The notes under the pieces are model-generated. The model was not told where the DNA came from and made no database searches. It saw only the letters and a program-made list of their open reading frames with translations. A stretch of DNA of 37,279 nucleotides from Chitinophagaceae bacterium (GTDB lineage Bacteria; Bacteroidota; Bacteroidia; Chitinophagales; Chitinophagaceae). Positions 8,413-16,316 of this stretch are shown here, one piece after another; the stretch's first letter is position 1, and every line of letters starts with the position of its first letter. Location: assembly GCA_025449935.1 (NCBI GenBank), contig JANWIJ010000077.1:1-37279 (forward strand), given 5' to 3'. A program made the position numbers and the translations under genes.

Positions 8413-8886
8413 ATGAAAAACCTTCGTACCGCAATTTTCTGCGTAAGTCTTACGCTATCCGGCCTATGTGCTTCCGCACAAACTGAAAAAATTCCTATTA
8501 ACGAACCGGATTACAAAAAGCCCCGTTTATTTGACGGACTGCCTGCCCGCATCCCGGTAACCACCAGTGATCTGAATGCCCTCGTGGATGCTCCTGTCGG
8601 CCGCATGGCAGCCATTACCCTCTGTACTGAATCTGCTACCCTGTTTAATGGAGAAATTGTATCCATAGCCACGCAGGATGACAATAAATTACAAAGTGTA
8701 GTTATCCGTTCCACCAATTTTAACGGAGCCAGGTTTACGCTTACCCGAATTACACGGGCTGATGGAAGTTATTCTTTTGCAGGCAGGATCATCAGTTTTC
8801 AGCACGGTGATGTTTATGAATTAAAAAATGAGTCCGGGAACATGGTGCTGGTAAAAAGAAATTACCATGACCTGGTCAATGAATGA
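8413..8886 (+). CDS. Small exported protein of unknown function
   Basis: I start this at the ATG at 8413, which gives a good signal peptide (KNLRTAIFCVSLTLSGLCASAQ, cleaved near residue 22). A longer reading from 8362 would put a hydrophilic stretch before it. The 157-residue product has a mature part of about 135 residues, without cysteines suggestive of a lipoprotein, and alternating strands (AAITLCTESATLFNGEIVS, KLQSVVIRS, YELKNESGNMVLVKRN), so probably a small beta-rich periplasmic or secreted domain. I do not recognise the family. It precedes the secreted protease by 74 bp on the same strand, and both are exported. The 195 bp before it hold no clear promoter or hairpin. Confidence 0.7.
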   Translation: MKNLRTAIFCVSLTLSGLCASAQTEKIPINEPDYKKPRLFDGLPARIPVTTSDLNALVDAPVGRMAAITLCTESATLFNGEIVSIATQDDNKLQSVVIRSTNFNGARFTLTRITRADGSYSFAGRIISFQHGDVYELKNESGNMVLVKRNYHDLVNE

Positions 8887-8960
8887 TTGAGTTTTAATGC
8901 CCGTTTTTACATCCGTATCCGATTTGTACCTTTTGAAACCTTATCTAAATCCGCCTTGTT

Positions 8961-10559
8961 ATGAAAAACTTTTTACAATCCGTACTGATGGTGCTGACAC
9001 TGGTCAGCACCATCACGGTCACCTCCCAGGTGCCTGTACTTAACAGCAATTCTTCTGCACAAGCAGTCGTCTTCCTGGATTTTGACGGGCATACCGTGAA
9101 CGGGACCAGCTGGAACATCAGCGGTCCCATATTCTGCGGTGCTTCGGGACTGGATAATTCCCAGATTACAACTGTGTTTAACCGCGTTGCTGAAGATTAC
9201 CGTCCATTTAATGTCAACATCACTACCGATTCAACGAAGTACCTGGCTGCTCCTGTCAATAAACGCATGCGGGTTATCATGACCATTACTTACCAGTGGT
9301 ATGGATCTGCAGGTGGTGTGGCTTTTGTAGGGTCTTTTATTTGGGGCGACAATACACCCTGCTTCATTTTTACATCCTTATTGAATTACAATGTGAAAAA
9401 TATTTCGGAAGCTGCTTCTCATGAAGCCGGTCACACGCTGGGTTTATACCACCAGTCCACTTATGATGCTAACTGTGTGAAAGTATCGGATTATAACTAT
9501 GGCCAGGGATCGGGAGAGATTGGCTGGGCGCCTATTATGGGTGTGGGCTATTACCAAAACATGACTTTATGGAATAACGGACCCAACTCTTTTGGCTGCA
9601 CCAATTACCAAAGCGACCTGAGTGTACTCACTACTTTAAATGGATTTTCTTACCGAACGGATGACCATGCGGCTACGTTTGCCAATGCCACCGCTGTATC
9701 CTTTTCGGGAAACCAGTTTACCGTTAACGGTATCGTAGAGCAAAATACTGACCAGGACATGATCCGGATTACCCAGCCTTCTTCCGGGCGTTTTCAATTA
9801 GATGCGGTTCCTTATAATGTTGGTACAGGAAATGCCGGTTCAAATCTTGATTTGCAGGTAACATTATTCAACAGTTCACAAACCCAGTTAAACAGCTATA
9901 ATCCCGGTACATTACTGAGTTCTGTGATCGACACGCTGTTAGATCCGGGAACCTATTATTTGCGTATTGAAGGAAAAGGTAATGTGTATGCTCCAAATTA
10001 CGCCAGTCTGGGGTCTTATGCACTCACCGGAACTTTTACCGCCAATAACCCCCTGCCCCTGCGCAGGCTGGAACTTTCCGGTGAACTGAATGGTGACCGC
10101 CATAACCTCAGCTGGATCATTGACGCAGACGAACAGGTAACTCAGCAAATCCTGGAAATTTCTACCGACGGCAGGAACTTCAGCCCGGTTGTAACGCTCT
10201 CCACCATTGAACGATCCTATAATTACAGGCCTGCTATAACCGCTACCGCACAATACAGGCTAAACGTTACGTTTGACAATGGAAAGCAGTATTACTCCAA
10301 TATCGTAACGCTGCGCAATACCGCTAATTCACTGCGGCCTTATGTAATAAGCAACCTTATCAACAGCAGCACGATTGCAATTACCAGTCCGGGAATCTAC
10401 AGCTACAGCATTTATGATCTGAATGGCAAAACAATTGCGGGGGGTCAATTGTCAAATGGCCTCAATACCATTACAGCAAATGGTATAACCGGGGGCATCT
10501 ATTTAATAAAATTTGCCAGTGGTAACGGGCAGTGGACAGATAAAGTTATACGTCAATAA
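8961..10559 (+). CDS. Secreted metzincin-like zinc metalloprotease with T9SS sorting domain
   Basis: A 532-residue protein with an N-terminal signal peptide (about 1-22). The zinc motif HEAGHTLGLYH is complete: H154, E155, H158 and H164, in the metzincin pattern HExxHxxGxxH, with a plausible Met-turn in APIMGVGY about 30 residues later. The catalytic region spans about 30-230. A pre-peptidase-type beta domain follows (about 240-355, DQDMIRITQPSSGRFQLD...YYLRIEG). The last 75 residues (IYDLNGKTIAGGQL...GGIYLIKF...KVIRQ) look like a type A T9SS C-terminal sorting domain. The protein should therefore leave the cell through the type IX system; porT lies 2.4 kb downstream. Two hairpins follow the stop. 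The peptide substrate is unknown. Confidence 0.9.
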   Translation: MKNFLQSVLMVLTLVSTITVTSQVPVLNSNSSAQAVVFLDFDGHTVNGTSWNISGPIFCGASGLDNSQITTVFNRVAEDYRPFNVNITTDSTKYLAAPVNKRMRVIMTITYQWYGSAGGVAFVGSFIWGDNTPCFIFTSLLNYNVKNISEAASHEAGHTLGLYHQSTYDANCVKVSDYNYGQGSGEIGWAPIMGVGYYQNMTLWNNGPNSFGCTNYQSDLSVLTTLNGFSYRTDDHAATFANATAVSFSGNQFTVNGIVEQNTDQDMIRITQPSSGRFQLDAVPYNVGTGNAGSNLDLQVTLFNSSQTQLNSYNPGTLLSSVIDTLLDPGTYYLRIEGKGNVYAPNYASLGSYALTGTFTANNPLPLRRLELSGELNGDRHNLSWIIDADEQVTQQILEISTDGRNFSPVVTLSTIERSYNYRPAITATAQYRLNVTFDNGKQYYSNIVTLRNTANSLRPYVISNLINSSTIAITSPGIYSYSIYDLNGKTIAGGQLSNGLNTITANGITGGIYLIKFASGNGQWTDKVIRQ

Positions 10560-10566
10560 GAGTTTA

Positions 10567-10588
10567 AGCGTTCTGGCATCAGAACGTT
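10567..10588 (+). terminator. Hairpin just after the protease stop codon
   Basis: CGTTCTG (10569-10575) and CAGAACG (10580-10586) pair perfectly around a GCAT tetraloop, with two more weak pairs outside. No T-run follows, so it may stabilise the mRNA 3' end rather than terminate by itself. Confidence 0.4.
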
Positions 10589-10602
10589 AATCCGTGCCCC
10601 AT

Positions 10603-10633
10603 TTTGATAATCAGAGGTTTTCCTGTATCTTAG
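10603..10633 (+). promoter_or_regulatory. Possible promoter of the YkuK-like gene
   Basis: TTTG (10603-10606), a 19-nt spacer and TATCTTAG (10626-10633, one mismatch to TAnnTTTG). The -7 box sits in the loop of the terminator hairpin described in the next entry. Confidence 0.4.
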
Positions 10634-10646
10634 GAAAACCTTTTTT
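10615..10646 (+). terminator. Rho-independent terminator
   Basis: A perfect 9-bp stem, AGGTTTTCC (10615-10623) with GGAAAACCT (10633-10641), 9-nt loop, followed by an uninterrupted T-run (10641-10646). It ends 2 nt before the ATG of the YkuK-like gene, so it should stop transcripts coming from the protease gene. Confidence 0.8.
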
Positions 10647-10648
10647 AT

Positions 10649-11122
10649 ATGCGATGGAGAAAATTTAATGGCGATCCGATTGAATTACCCATTTTGGAAG
10701 CTGTTGAAAACGCGATTAAACGGGAAACCCAGAAAGGTTACCGTTTGAAAGTTTGTATCGGCACCGATTCCCAGGTAAAAGGACAGGAAACAGAGTTTGC
10801 TACGGTTATTGTATTCCTCCGGGAAGGACACGGCGGTTTTATGTTCATCCACAATGAAAAGACCCGCCAGCAATTCACCATCAAAGAACGCATGCTGATG
10901 GAAGTAGCAAAAAGCATTGAGATTGCTTACGAACTCTGCAATCTTTTTACCGTGTATGATGTCGATATGGAAGTACATGCGGACATTAACACCAATCCCC
11001 ATTTCAAGAGCAATGATGCACTCAAGGAAGCGATGGGGTACATCCTCGGTATGGGCTTTGCTTTCAAAGCCAAACCGGAAGCTTTTGCAAGTAGCAGCTG
11101 TGCAAACAAAGTGGTAAACTGA
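10649..11122 (+). CDS. YkuK-like RNase H-fold protein (DUF458)
   Basis: A 157-residue cytoplasmic protein. The core KVCIGTDSQVKG with a following strand (ATVIVFLREG) is the first beta hairpin of an RNase H-like fold. The residues D-S-Q, the Glu-rich helix (MEVAKSIEIAYEL) and the DVDMEVHADIN strand carry acidic positions suited to metal binding. The C-terminal GMGFAFKAKPEAFASSSCANKV is the conserved ending of YkuK proteins. B. subtilis YkuK is the named relative; its biochemical function is not established to my knowledge. A terminator hairpin ends right before the start codon, so the gene needs its own promoter. The family call is fairly sure; nuclease activity is inference. Confidence 0.83.
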   Translation: MRWRKFNGDPIELPILEAVENAIKRETQKGYRLKVCIGTDSQVKGQETEFATVIVFLREGHGGFMFIHNEKTRQQFTIKERMLMEVAKSIEIAYELCNLFTVYDVDMEVHADINTNPHFKSNDALKEAMGYILGMGFAFKAKPEAFASSSCANKVVN

Positions 11123-11218
11123 CGGGTTATAATTGCTTGTGTTACGGGGACCATCCCTGTACCTGAAGTCTTTCCGGTTGTTCACAACTTTCCGGGTCCT
11201 GCAATAACTGCCACCTAA

Positions 11219-11242
11219 TAAAAAGCAGGAAAAACGTTTCCT
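11219..11242 (-). terminator. Possible terminator of the small minus-strand gene
   Basis: On the minus strand, AGGAAA-CGTT-TTTCCT (11242-11227) forms a short stem followed by GC and five T. It lies 28 bp past the stop of the 70-residue gene. The stem is short, so this is tentative. Confidence 0.4.
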
Positions 11243-11269
11243 CCCCGGTCAATCAACAAATTTAAAAAA

Positions 11270-11482
11270 TTATTTTACCCCTGAATTTACTAGTGGGGCT
11301 TTATGTGGCAGGTCTGCTTTGAGTACTGCTTGTTCCGGAAGCAGTCGTGAAATGGCCGTAGTACTGGCCCCGGTAAATGCCTTTTCCATTTTCCGGCAAT
11401 CTTCCTGGGCAAGTGAAAAAGTGACAAGCACCATCACGAATAAAACAATAACCAGGGTTTTTTCAGATAAGATTGATTTCAT
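11270..11482 (-). CDS. Very small exported protein, unknown
   Basis: A 70-residue reading frame starting with a good signal peptide (about 1-25: positively charged start, hydrophobic TLVIVLFVMVLVTFSLA, then QED). The mature part is only about 45 residues, with a single cysteine and no recognisable family. Support for a real gene comes from a perfect -7 box (TATTTTTG, 11502-11509, minus) 19 nt upstream of the ATG and a possible terminator downstream. Codon use is unremarkable. It may be a secreted peptide or a remnant of a longer gene. It lies between two convergent or divergent genes with no overlapping coding sequence, which also favours it being real. Confidence 0.5.
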   Translation of the reverse strand: MKSILSEKTLVIVLFVMVLVTFSLAQEDCRKMEKAFTGASTTAISRLLPEQAVLKADLPHKAPLVNSGVK

Positions 11483-11501
11483 ACTAAATCCTAATAAGCC
11501 G

Positions 11502-11509
11502 CAAAAATA
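11502..11509 (-). promoter_or_regulatory. -7 box (TATTTTTG) of the small exported protein gene
   Basis: Perfect TAnnTTTG on the minus strand, with a TTG 17 nt further upstream and 19 nt between the box and the ATG at 11482. Confidence 0.5.
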
Positions 11510-11556
11510 TGTTATAAATGTGAAACCAACTAAAAGACAGTCAGGGGTGCTGTTTT

Positions 11557-12174
11557 TTAAAGCTTGGTAAAGCTTTTGTTTAACCCACCTATATAGGCAA
11601 GTATTTCTTTTCTACCCGTTTTTTTAGTCGCTGAAGTAACGAAATAGGGAGGATGTTCCTCCCAGTTATCTGCCAGGTGCTCCAAAAATTTTAGTACGTT
11701 TCTTTGCGACACCCCCGGCTTGTTTTTATCTGCCTTTGTAAAAACCAGTACAAAAGGTATTTGCCACTCCCCCAACTGGTTAATAAAATCAAGATCAATC
11801 TGCTGTGGTTCATGCCGGCTGTCAACCAAAACAAACAGGCATACCAGGTTTTCCCGCTTCCGGATATATGACTCAATCATATTCCCCCAATTATTTCTTG
11901 CTTTTTGGGAAACTGTTGCATACCCATAGCCCGGGAGATCGACCAGGTACCATTTCTTTTTATTGTCAGAAATAACCTCAAAGTGATTGATTAGTTGAGT
12001 TTTCCCGGGTGTGCCTGAAGTTTTTGCCAATGATTTTTTCCCGGCCACCATATTGATCAGCGAAGATTTTCCCACATTACTGCGGCCAATAAACGCATAT
12101 TCGGGTTTATCTGCTACCGGGCATTGTTTGTACGTAGCGCTGCTGATCACATATTGAGCTGAAATGATGTCCAT
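11557..12174 (-). CDS. engB: Ribosome biogenesis GTPase EngB (YihA/YsxC)
   Basis: A 205-residue GTPase required for assembly of the large ribosomal subunit. All G motifs are present: P-loop GRSNVGKSS (30-38), the switch I GTPGKTQ, G3 DLPGYG (79-84), G4 TKAD (146-149) and G5 TSATKKTG near the C-terminus. Length and the short N-terminal extension are usual for the family. The gene is divergent from ubiE with an 87-bp gap; the ubiE -7 box lies at the far side of that gap. A weak -7-like TAAACTTG precedes the engB start. It is an essential single-copy gene in most bacteria. Confidence 0.95.
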   Translation of the reverse strand: MDIISAQYVISSATYKQCPVADKPEYAFIGRSNVGKSSLINMVAGKKSLAKTSGTPGKTQLINHFEVISDNKKKWYLVDLPGYGYATVSQKARNNWGNMIESYIRKRENLVCLFVLVDSRHEPQQIDLDFINQLGEWQIPFVLVFTKADKNKPGVSQRNVLKFLEHLADNWEEHPPYFVTSATKKTGRKEILAYIGGLNKSFTKL

Positions 12175-12246
12175 GCTGGCAGAAACAAGTTTATTGATTC
12201 AGCGAAGTAAACTCTTAAAGGGTAAACCTCAAACCCAAAACCCGGT

Positions 12247-12254
12247 TATCTTTG
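12247..12254 (+). promoter_or_regulatory. -7 box (TATCTTTG) of ubiE-porT
   Basis: Perfect TAnnTTTG, 7 nt before the ATG at 12262. No convincing -33 TTTG at the right distance. The 5' leader would be only a few bases. Confidence 0.5.
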
Positions 12255-12261
12255 CATTCCC

Positions 12262-13014
12262 ATGTCTCAAACATTACCGCACGATCATATCACTCCCTTT
12301 AAAAGCACCGGCAAAACCAAGAAAGAACAGGTGGTTGAAATGTTTGATAAAATTGCTGGCAAATATGACAGGATGAACCGCTTTCTTTCAGCCCGCACGG
12401 ATATTGGGTGGCGAAAAAGAGCGATCCTGGAATTAAAAAAGGACAATCCCCGGCACATACTGGATGTGGCCACGGGGACTGGGGATATGGCGATTATGGC
12501 CTGTAAACTGTTGAAAACTGAAAAAATAACCGGGATTGACATATCACCGGGCATGCTGGAACTGGGGAGAAAAAAGATTGAAAAAGAACAACTTGGGGAT
12601 AAAATTCACCTTTACACCGGCGATTCAGAAGCAATAAATTATCCTCAAAATACGTTTGATGCGGTGATGGTGGCATTTGGAGTCCGGAACTTTGAAAACC
12701 TGGAAAACGGGCTTGCTGAAATTTTCAGGGTCTTAAAGCCTGGCGGTCGTTTGATTGTACTTGAGTTTTCTAAGCCGCGACACAGAGCGGTAAAAAGTCT
12801 ATACAAACTGTATATGAGCATTGTGACCCCGCAGGTTGCCCGGTGGTTCAGGCAAAATAAAGAAGCCTATCAATATTTGAATGCGTCTGCAAGTGCTTTT
12901 CCGGACCGATATTTATTTACTGACATTTTAAAAAAAGTGGGGTACTCTGAAACAGGGTTTCAACCGCTAAGTTTAGGAATATGTTGTATTTACTCCGGAA
13001 GAAAGCCTATCTGA
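12262..13014 (+). CDS. ubiE: Demethylmenaquinone C-methyltransferase (UbiE/MenG)
   Basis: A 250-residue class I SAM-dependent methyltransferase that carries out the last step of menaquinone synthesis, methylating demethylmenaquinone. Family marks are the N-terminal MFDKIAGKYDRMNRFLS (27-43), SAM-binding motif ILDVATGTGD (66-75), GIDISPGML (91-99), the AFGVRNFENL box and the LKPGGRLIVLEFSKP segment. In Bacteroidota menaquinone is the usual quinone, so the MenG activity is the likely one. The 3' end overlaps porT by 34 bp in another frame, so the two are probably cotranscribed and translationally coupled. Confidence 0.95.
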   Translation: MSQTLPHDHITPFKSTGKTKKEQVVEMFDKIAGKYDRMNRFLSARTDIGWRKRAILELKKDNPRHILDVATGTGDMAIMACKLLKTEKITGIDISPGMLELGRKKIEKEQLGDKIHLYTGDSEAINYPQNTFDAVMVAFGVRNFENLENGLAEIFRVLKPGGRLIVLEFSKPRHRAVKSLYKLYMSIVTPQVARWFRQNKEAYQYLNASASAFPDRYLFTDILKKVGYSETGFQPLSLGICCIYSGRKPI

Positions 13015-13733
13015 AAATCATAGGAGTCTCCTGTATGTTCGCCGGGTGTATGCTGTTGGATCAAACAGCGGCAGCCCAATTTTCCCGGGTAGAAATGAAC
13101 CAGACGGATCATGATGACAAGCCCTATTACTTTGGAATCACCATTGGAATTAACCTGGCCCGTTTTCAAACCGAACTACATCCACGTTTTTTACAATATG
13201 ACAGTGTGTTTGTTGCGGAACCAACCAATTCAGGTGGTCTAACCCTCGGGCTTCACGCAACAGCCCGTTTGTCCAACCGTTTCCAGTTACGATTCAACCC
13301 GCAACTGATGTTTATTGAACGAAATATTTTCTATAAACTCAAGTACCCTGACCCTATCGAAGGGACGACCGAGATAACCAAAAAAGTGGAATCGGTGATC
13401 GTCACTTTTCCTTTCCAGCTAAAGTTTCAGAGTGACCGGATCGGCAACTTCAGGGTTTACACCCTGGCAGGTTTCAAAGCCGATATCGATATGGCGAGTA
13501 ATGCCCGGGCAAAAAGAGCTGAAGACCTGGTTAAAATTCAGAAATATGATTTTGGACCTGAATTTGGAATCGGGTTTAACTTCTTTTTCCCCAGTTTTAT
13601 ATTTTCCCCCGAAATCAAGATCAGCAATGGCCTCCGTAATATTCACGGCCGGGATGAGAACCTCAAATTCTCAAATGTGTTTGACAAGATACAATCAAGG
13701 ATGATTGTCTTTACCATTCACCTGGAGGGATAA
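12981..13733 (+). CDS. porT: PorT family outer-membrane-type protein of the type IX secretion system
   Basis: A 250-residue protein with a signal peptide ending near AAAQ (about residue 33) and a beta-strand-rich mature part consistent with an eight-stranded barrel: YYFGITIGINLARFQ, GGLTLGLHATARLS, FQLRFNPQLMFIERN, IVTFPFQLKFQS, FRVYTLAGFKADI. PorT is needed for T9SS-dependent secretion. The phrase YYFGITIGIN near the start of the mature part and the placement after ubiE are both usual for PorT in Bacteroidota. The start at 12981 lies inside ubiE and gives a complete signal peptide. A later ATG would shorten it. The protease at 8961 is a likely client of the same secretion system. Confidence 0.85.
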   Translation: MLYLLRKKAYLKIIGVSCMFAGCMLLDQTAAAQFSRVEMNQTDHDDKPYYFGITIGINLARFQTELHPRFLQYDSVFVAEPTNSGGLTLGLHATARLSNRFQLRFNPQLMFIERNIFYKLKYPDPIEGTTEITKKVESVIVTFPFQLKFQSDRIGNFRVYTLAGFKADIDMASNARAKRAEDLVKIQKYDFGPEFGIGFNFFFPSFIFSPEIKISNGLRNIHGRDENLKFSNVFDKIQSRMIVFTIHLEG

Positions 13734-13768
13734 TTTAGGGATCCCCGGCAGGGTTTCTCCATTAACTC

Positions 13769-16219
13769 CTACTTTTTCTTGCGCAGCTGGTTATAATCCA
13801 GGAAGTAAATAAGGCGGATGGTAAATTCGTTGCCATGGTGCAGGTCAAAAACTTCGCCGAGGTTTTTCAGGTAGGTATTCTTTCCCGAAATATCTGCCGT
13901 TTCATCATCACCCAGCCAGTTCTTATAACCCACTACGAGGCGGCTGCCCAACCGAAAGTCCCAGGTCATAAAAGCATCGAGGTTAAACACATTGAAGTTG
14001 TCATCCTGCCCGGGAATAAAGGACCTGTCCAGTAAATGCCCGCTGGCATCAACATTATGAAAACTAATGTAATTAATCTTATTCCAGTAGTGTCTTGCCC
14101 GCAGGGTTAAATTAATCCGGGAATTAAAATTATAAATACCTGCAAGGATGGATTCAAAATAGCGGTTATCCCGGAAGCCTGCAATCGGGTCACCGTTTAT
14201 TTCCCGTTGAAAGGCATATCCCAGCTGGTTTGTTTCTAACCCCGAATTTGTGCGAAGGTCAAGGCTGAATTTATTGCTGAACCTGTAGCGCATGCCCAGG
14301 GTTAAACTGGTGTAGGTATTATTATAATCAGGCGCTACGGCATATATACCTCCAAAACTCACAAATAGTTTCTTACGGCTGTCCGTGCTTCCTTCCAGTT
14401 CGAAAATGTAATTGGATGGATAGCTCAGATATTTACCATCTGTCCTTAACTCAAAATAATTTTTTTCCCGCCCGGGGGTAATATTCGTACTTAGTGTGAC
14501 ATCCCAAAAATTCCTGAATATCCAAAAAGCTGAGGCTGTCACATCAAACCTGCTGTACGAATAAGGCTGGTACAGGTATAATAAGCGGGGGCTGATGGAA
14601 TAGCTGTAGGTAATAAAGGTTTTTGTCGGGGTAAATTTCCGGTAGCTCAAACTTGTTCTATAGGTGACTTCATTCGCTGCCGGCAATATTCCCATGTCAT
14701 TCGGGTCATATCTTTTTGATTCCACATTGCCCAATAAATAATACTGCCAGTTGCCGCTCACTTTTCCCCAGCGCAGTGTGGTGTTATACCCATCATAAGA
14801 ATCCATTCCCCATATCTTACTGTAACGGACCGTTCCATTCAGCGCATAGGTATTGGTGGAGTTATACAACGCTACATCAAGGGCGGTGACATTCGCATCC
14901 CTGGCCACACTGTTCCGGAGTACATTGGTGTTGGTGAGTGTTACATATGACCTACCCTTAAAGGCCTGGTCCACGACAATAATATTATAATTGGCGAGTG
15001 GTTCCGTTTCTATCCGCTTCTCTTCCCGGGTTGTTTTATCCCGGATGATGGCATGCATCGGTGAGGTAACCGCGTTGAATATTCCAATACCCAGTTTTTT
15101 CCGGGTCCGGCCGGAAAATTTTATCGCATTATACAATTGGGTGCTGGCCGGGTTTTTTATTATTTCAAGATTGGGATCGCTGTCTGCCATCCCTCTTACG
15201 CCATAATACCCTTCAGGTATATCACCTACCCTCCGGGAATAAAATAACCCGGACTTATTAAATAGCTCGGTTCCTTCAGTAAAAAAAGGCCTGTTTTCCT
15301 GGAATTTTACCTCGTAAGGAGTAAGATTGTTGATGACGTTATCAGACACCACCTGCCCAAAATCCGGGATCAGGGTAGCGTCCAGTGTAAAGCTTTCATT
15401 AATTCCGTATTTAACATCCATGCCGCCATTTCGCAGCCACTCATTGAGATGACTGTTACCAACTGGCGAACTCCGGAAGCCGGTAGTAATATAGGGTGAA
15501 AAACTTAGTCGCAGCGGAGGTTGAATATCCTGCAAACCTTTCAGGTTCCCAAACTGGTTTACGAACCCGTTTACTTTTGGATCAACCGGATTCCAGAAAT
15601 TATTTTCGTTGGTACGGCGTATAAAACGCAACAGCTGAAGACCCCAATCCTGTACATCCTTTTTGGCAAACCGGAGCGAGATATAAGGTATCCGGATCTC
15701 TGCTATCCATCCGTTGGATTGCATACTTACCCTGCTTTCCCAAACTGCGTCCCAGGTCTTATCACCATAACTGCCAAAGTCTCCTGTAAAATTTGCGGAG
15801 AGCCGGGCATCGGTCTGTACGTTAGCCGTTGTTACCAGGAACTGGAAGCCGTTTTGATTATCGTTATAGGTATCAAAGAAAACAGAAAAATAATCTACGT
15901 CTGTTTGCTGTTCTCCATCCCTGGGGGTGATCTGTTTCCGGATCAACCCCGGGTCATCGTACATAAATGCTCCGATATAAATCGCTGAGTTATCATACAT
16001 GATCCTCACTTCGGTTTTTTGCGATCCGGGCATTCCATACGAAGGATAATTCTGAATGAACCCGGTTAATACGGGCACATTTGCCCAGGCAGCATCATTC
16101 AGGCTGCCATCGATTTTAGGAGCCTGTACAATCTTGACGGCCTGTTGTGATTTTTCCTGGGAAAAAAGTGGAAGGCTAACCAAAAACAGGGGTAAGCAGA
16201 TATAGTTTTTTAACCGCAT
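13769..16219 (-). CDS. DUF5916 outer-membrane-type protein with N-terminal CBM9-like domain
   Basis: An 816-residue protein with a signal peptide (about 1-20, LPLFSQ). Residues 28-215 are a carbohydrate-binding family 9-like sandwich (IVQAPKIDGSLNDAAW, ...AIYIGAFMYDD, DYFSVFFDTYNDNQNGFQF). The rest matches DUF5916: PPLRLSFSPYITTGF, DVKYGINESFTLDATLIPDFGQV, FQENRPFFTEGTELF, then many amphipathic strands ending in FTIRLIYFLDYNQ. That C-terminal part probably forms an outer-membrane barrel. DUF5916 proteins are common in Bacteroidota; their substrate is unknown. The gene has its own promoter, whose -7 box is framed by a perfect dyad. It is convergent with porT, with 35 bp between them. Confidence 0.9.
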   Translation of the reverse strand: MRLKNYICLPLFLVSLPLFSQEKSQQAVKIVQAPKIDGSLNDAAWANVPVLTGFIQNYPSYGMPGSQKTEVRIMYDNSAIYIGAFMYDDPGLIRKQITPRDGEQQTDVDYFSVFFDTYNDNQNGFQFLVTTANVQTDARLSANFTGDFGSYGDKTWDAVWESRVSMQSNGWIAEIRIPYISLRFAKKDVQDWGLQLLRFIRRTNENNFWNPVDPKVNGFVNQFGNLKGLQDIQPPLRLSFSPYITTGFRSSPVGNSHLNEWLRNGGMDVKYGINESFTLDATLIPDFGQVVSDNVINNLTPYEVKFQENRPFFTEGTELFNKSGLFYSRRVGDIPEGYYGVRGMADSDPNLEIIKNPASTQLYNAIKFSGRTRKKLGIGIFNAVTSPMHAIIRDKTTREEKRIETEPLANYNIIVVDQAFKGRSYVTLTNTNVLRNSVARDANVTALDVALYNSTNTYALNGTVRYSKIWGMDSYDGYNTTLRWGKVSGNWQYYLLGNVESKRYDPNDMGILPAANEVTYRTSLSYRKFTPTKTFITYSYSISPRLLYLYQPYSYSRFDVTASAFWIFRNFWDVTLSTNITPGREKNYFELRTDGKYLSYPSNYIFELEGSTDSRKKLFVSFGGIYAVAPDYNNTYTSLTLGMRYRFSNKFSLDLRTNSGLETNQLGYAFQREINGDPIAGFRDNRYFESILAGIYNFNSRINLTLRARHYWNKINYISFHNVDASGHLLDRSFIPGQDDNFNVFNLDAFMTWDFRLGSRLVVGYKNWLGDDETADISGKNTYLKNLGEVFDLHHGNEFTIRLIYFLDYNQLRKKK

Positions 16220-16230
16220 TGCTGGGTATT

Positions 16231-16255
16231 GCAGTCTGCAAATATAATAGACTGC
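16231..16255 (-). promoter_or_regulatory. Dyad-framed promoter (putative operator) of the DUF5916 gene
   Basis: A perfect -7 box TATATTTG (16239-16246, minus) sits between inverted arms GCAGTCT (16231-16237) and AGACTGC (16249-16255), 11 nt apart. The arms lie either side of the expected polymerase contact, as an operator would. The regulator is unknown; a LexA/CI-like repressor gene ends 62 bp further upstream. Confidence 0.5.
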
Positions 16256-16316
16256 GCCCTAGACTAAAAGGCTGCTCCAGTAAATATTTAATCTGCTGAT
16301 ATTCAGTAAGATACAA

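Noticed and set aside
10685-11185. 166-residue minus-strand reading frame
   Set aside because: Antisense to the YkuK-like gene, whose protein is clearly conserved; no promoter or family match.
15521-15988. 155-residue plus-strand reading frame inside the DUF5916 gene
   Set aside because: Shadow of a strong coding gene on the other strand; no promoter box precedes it.
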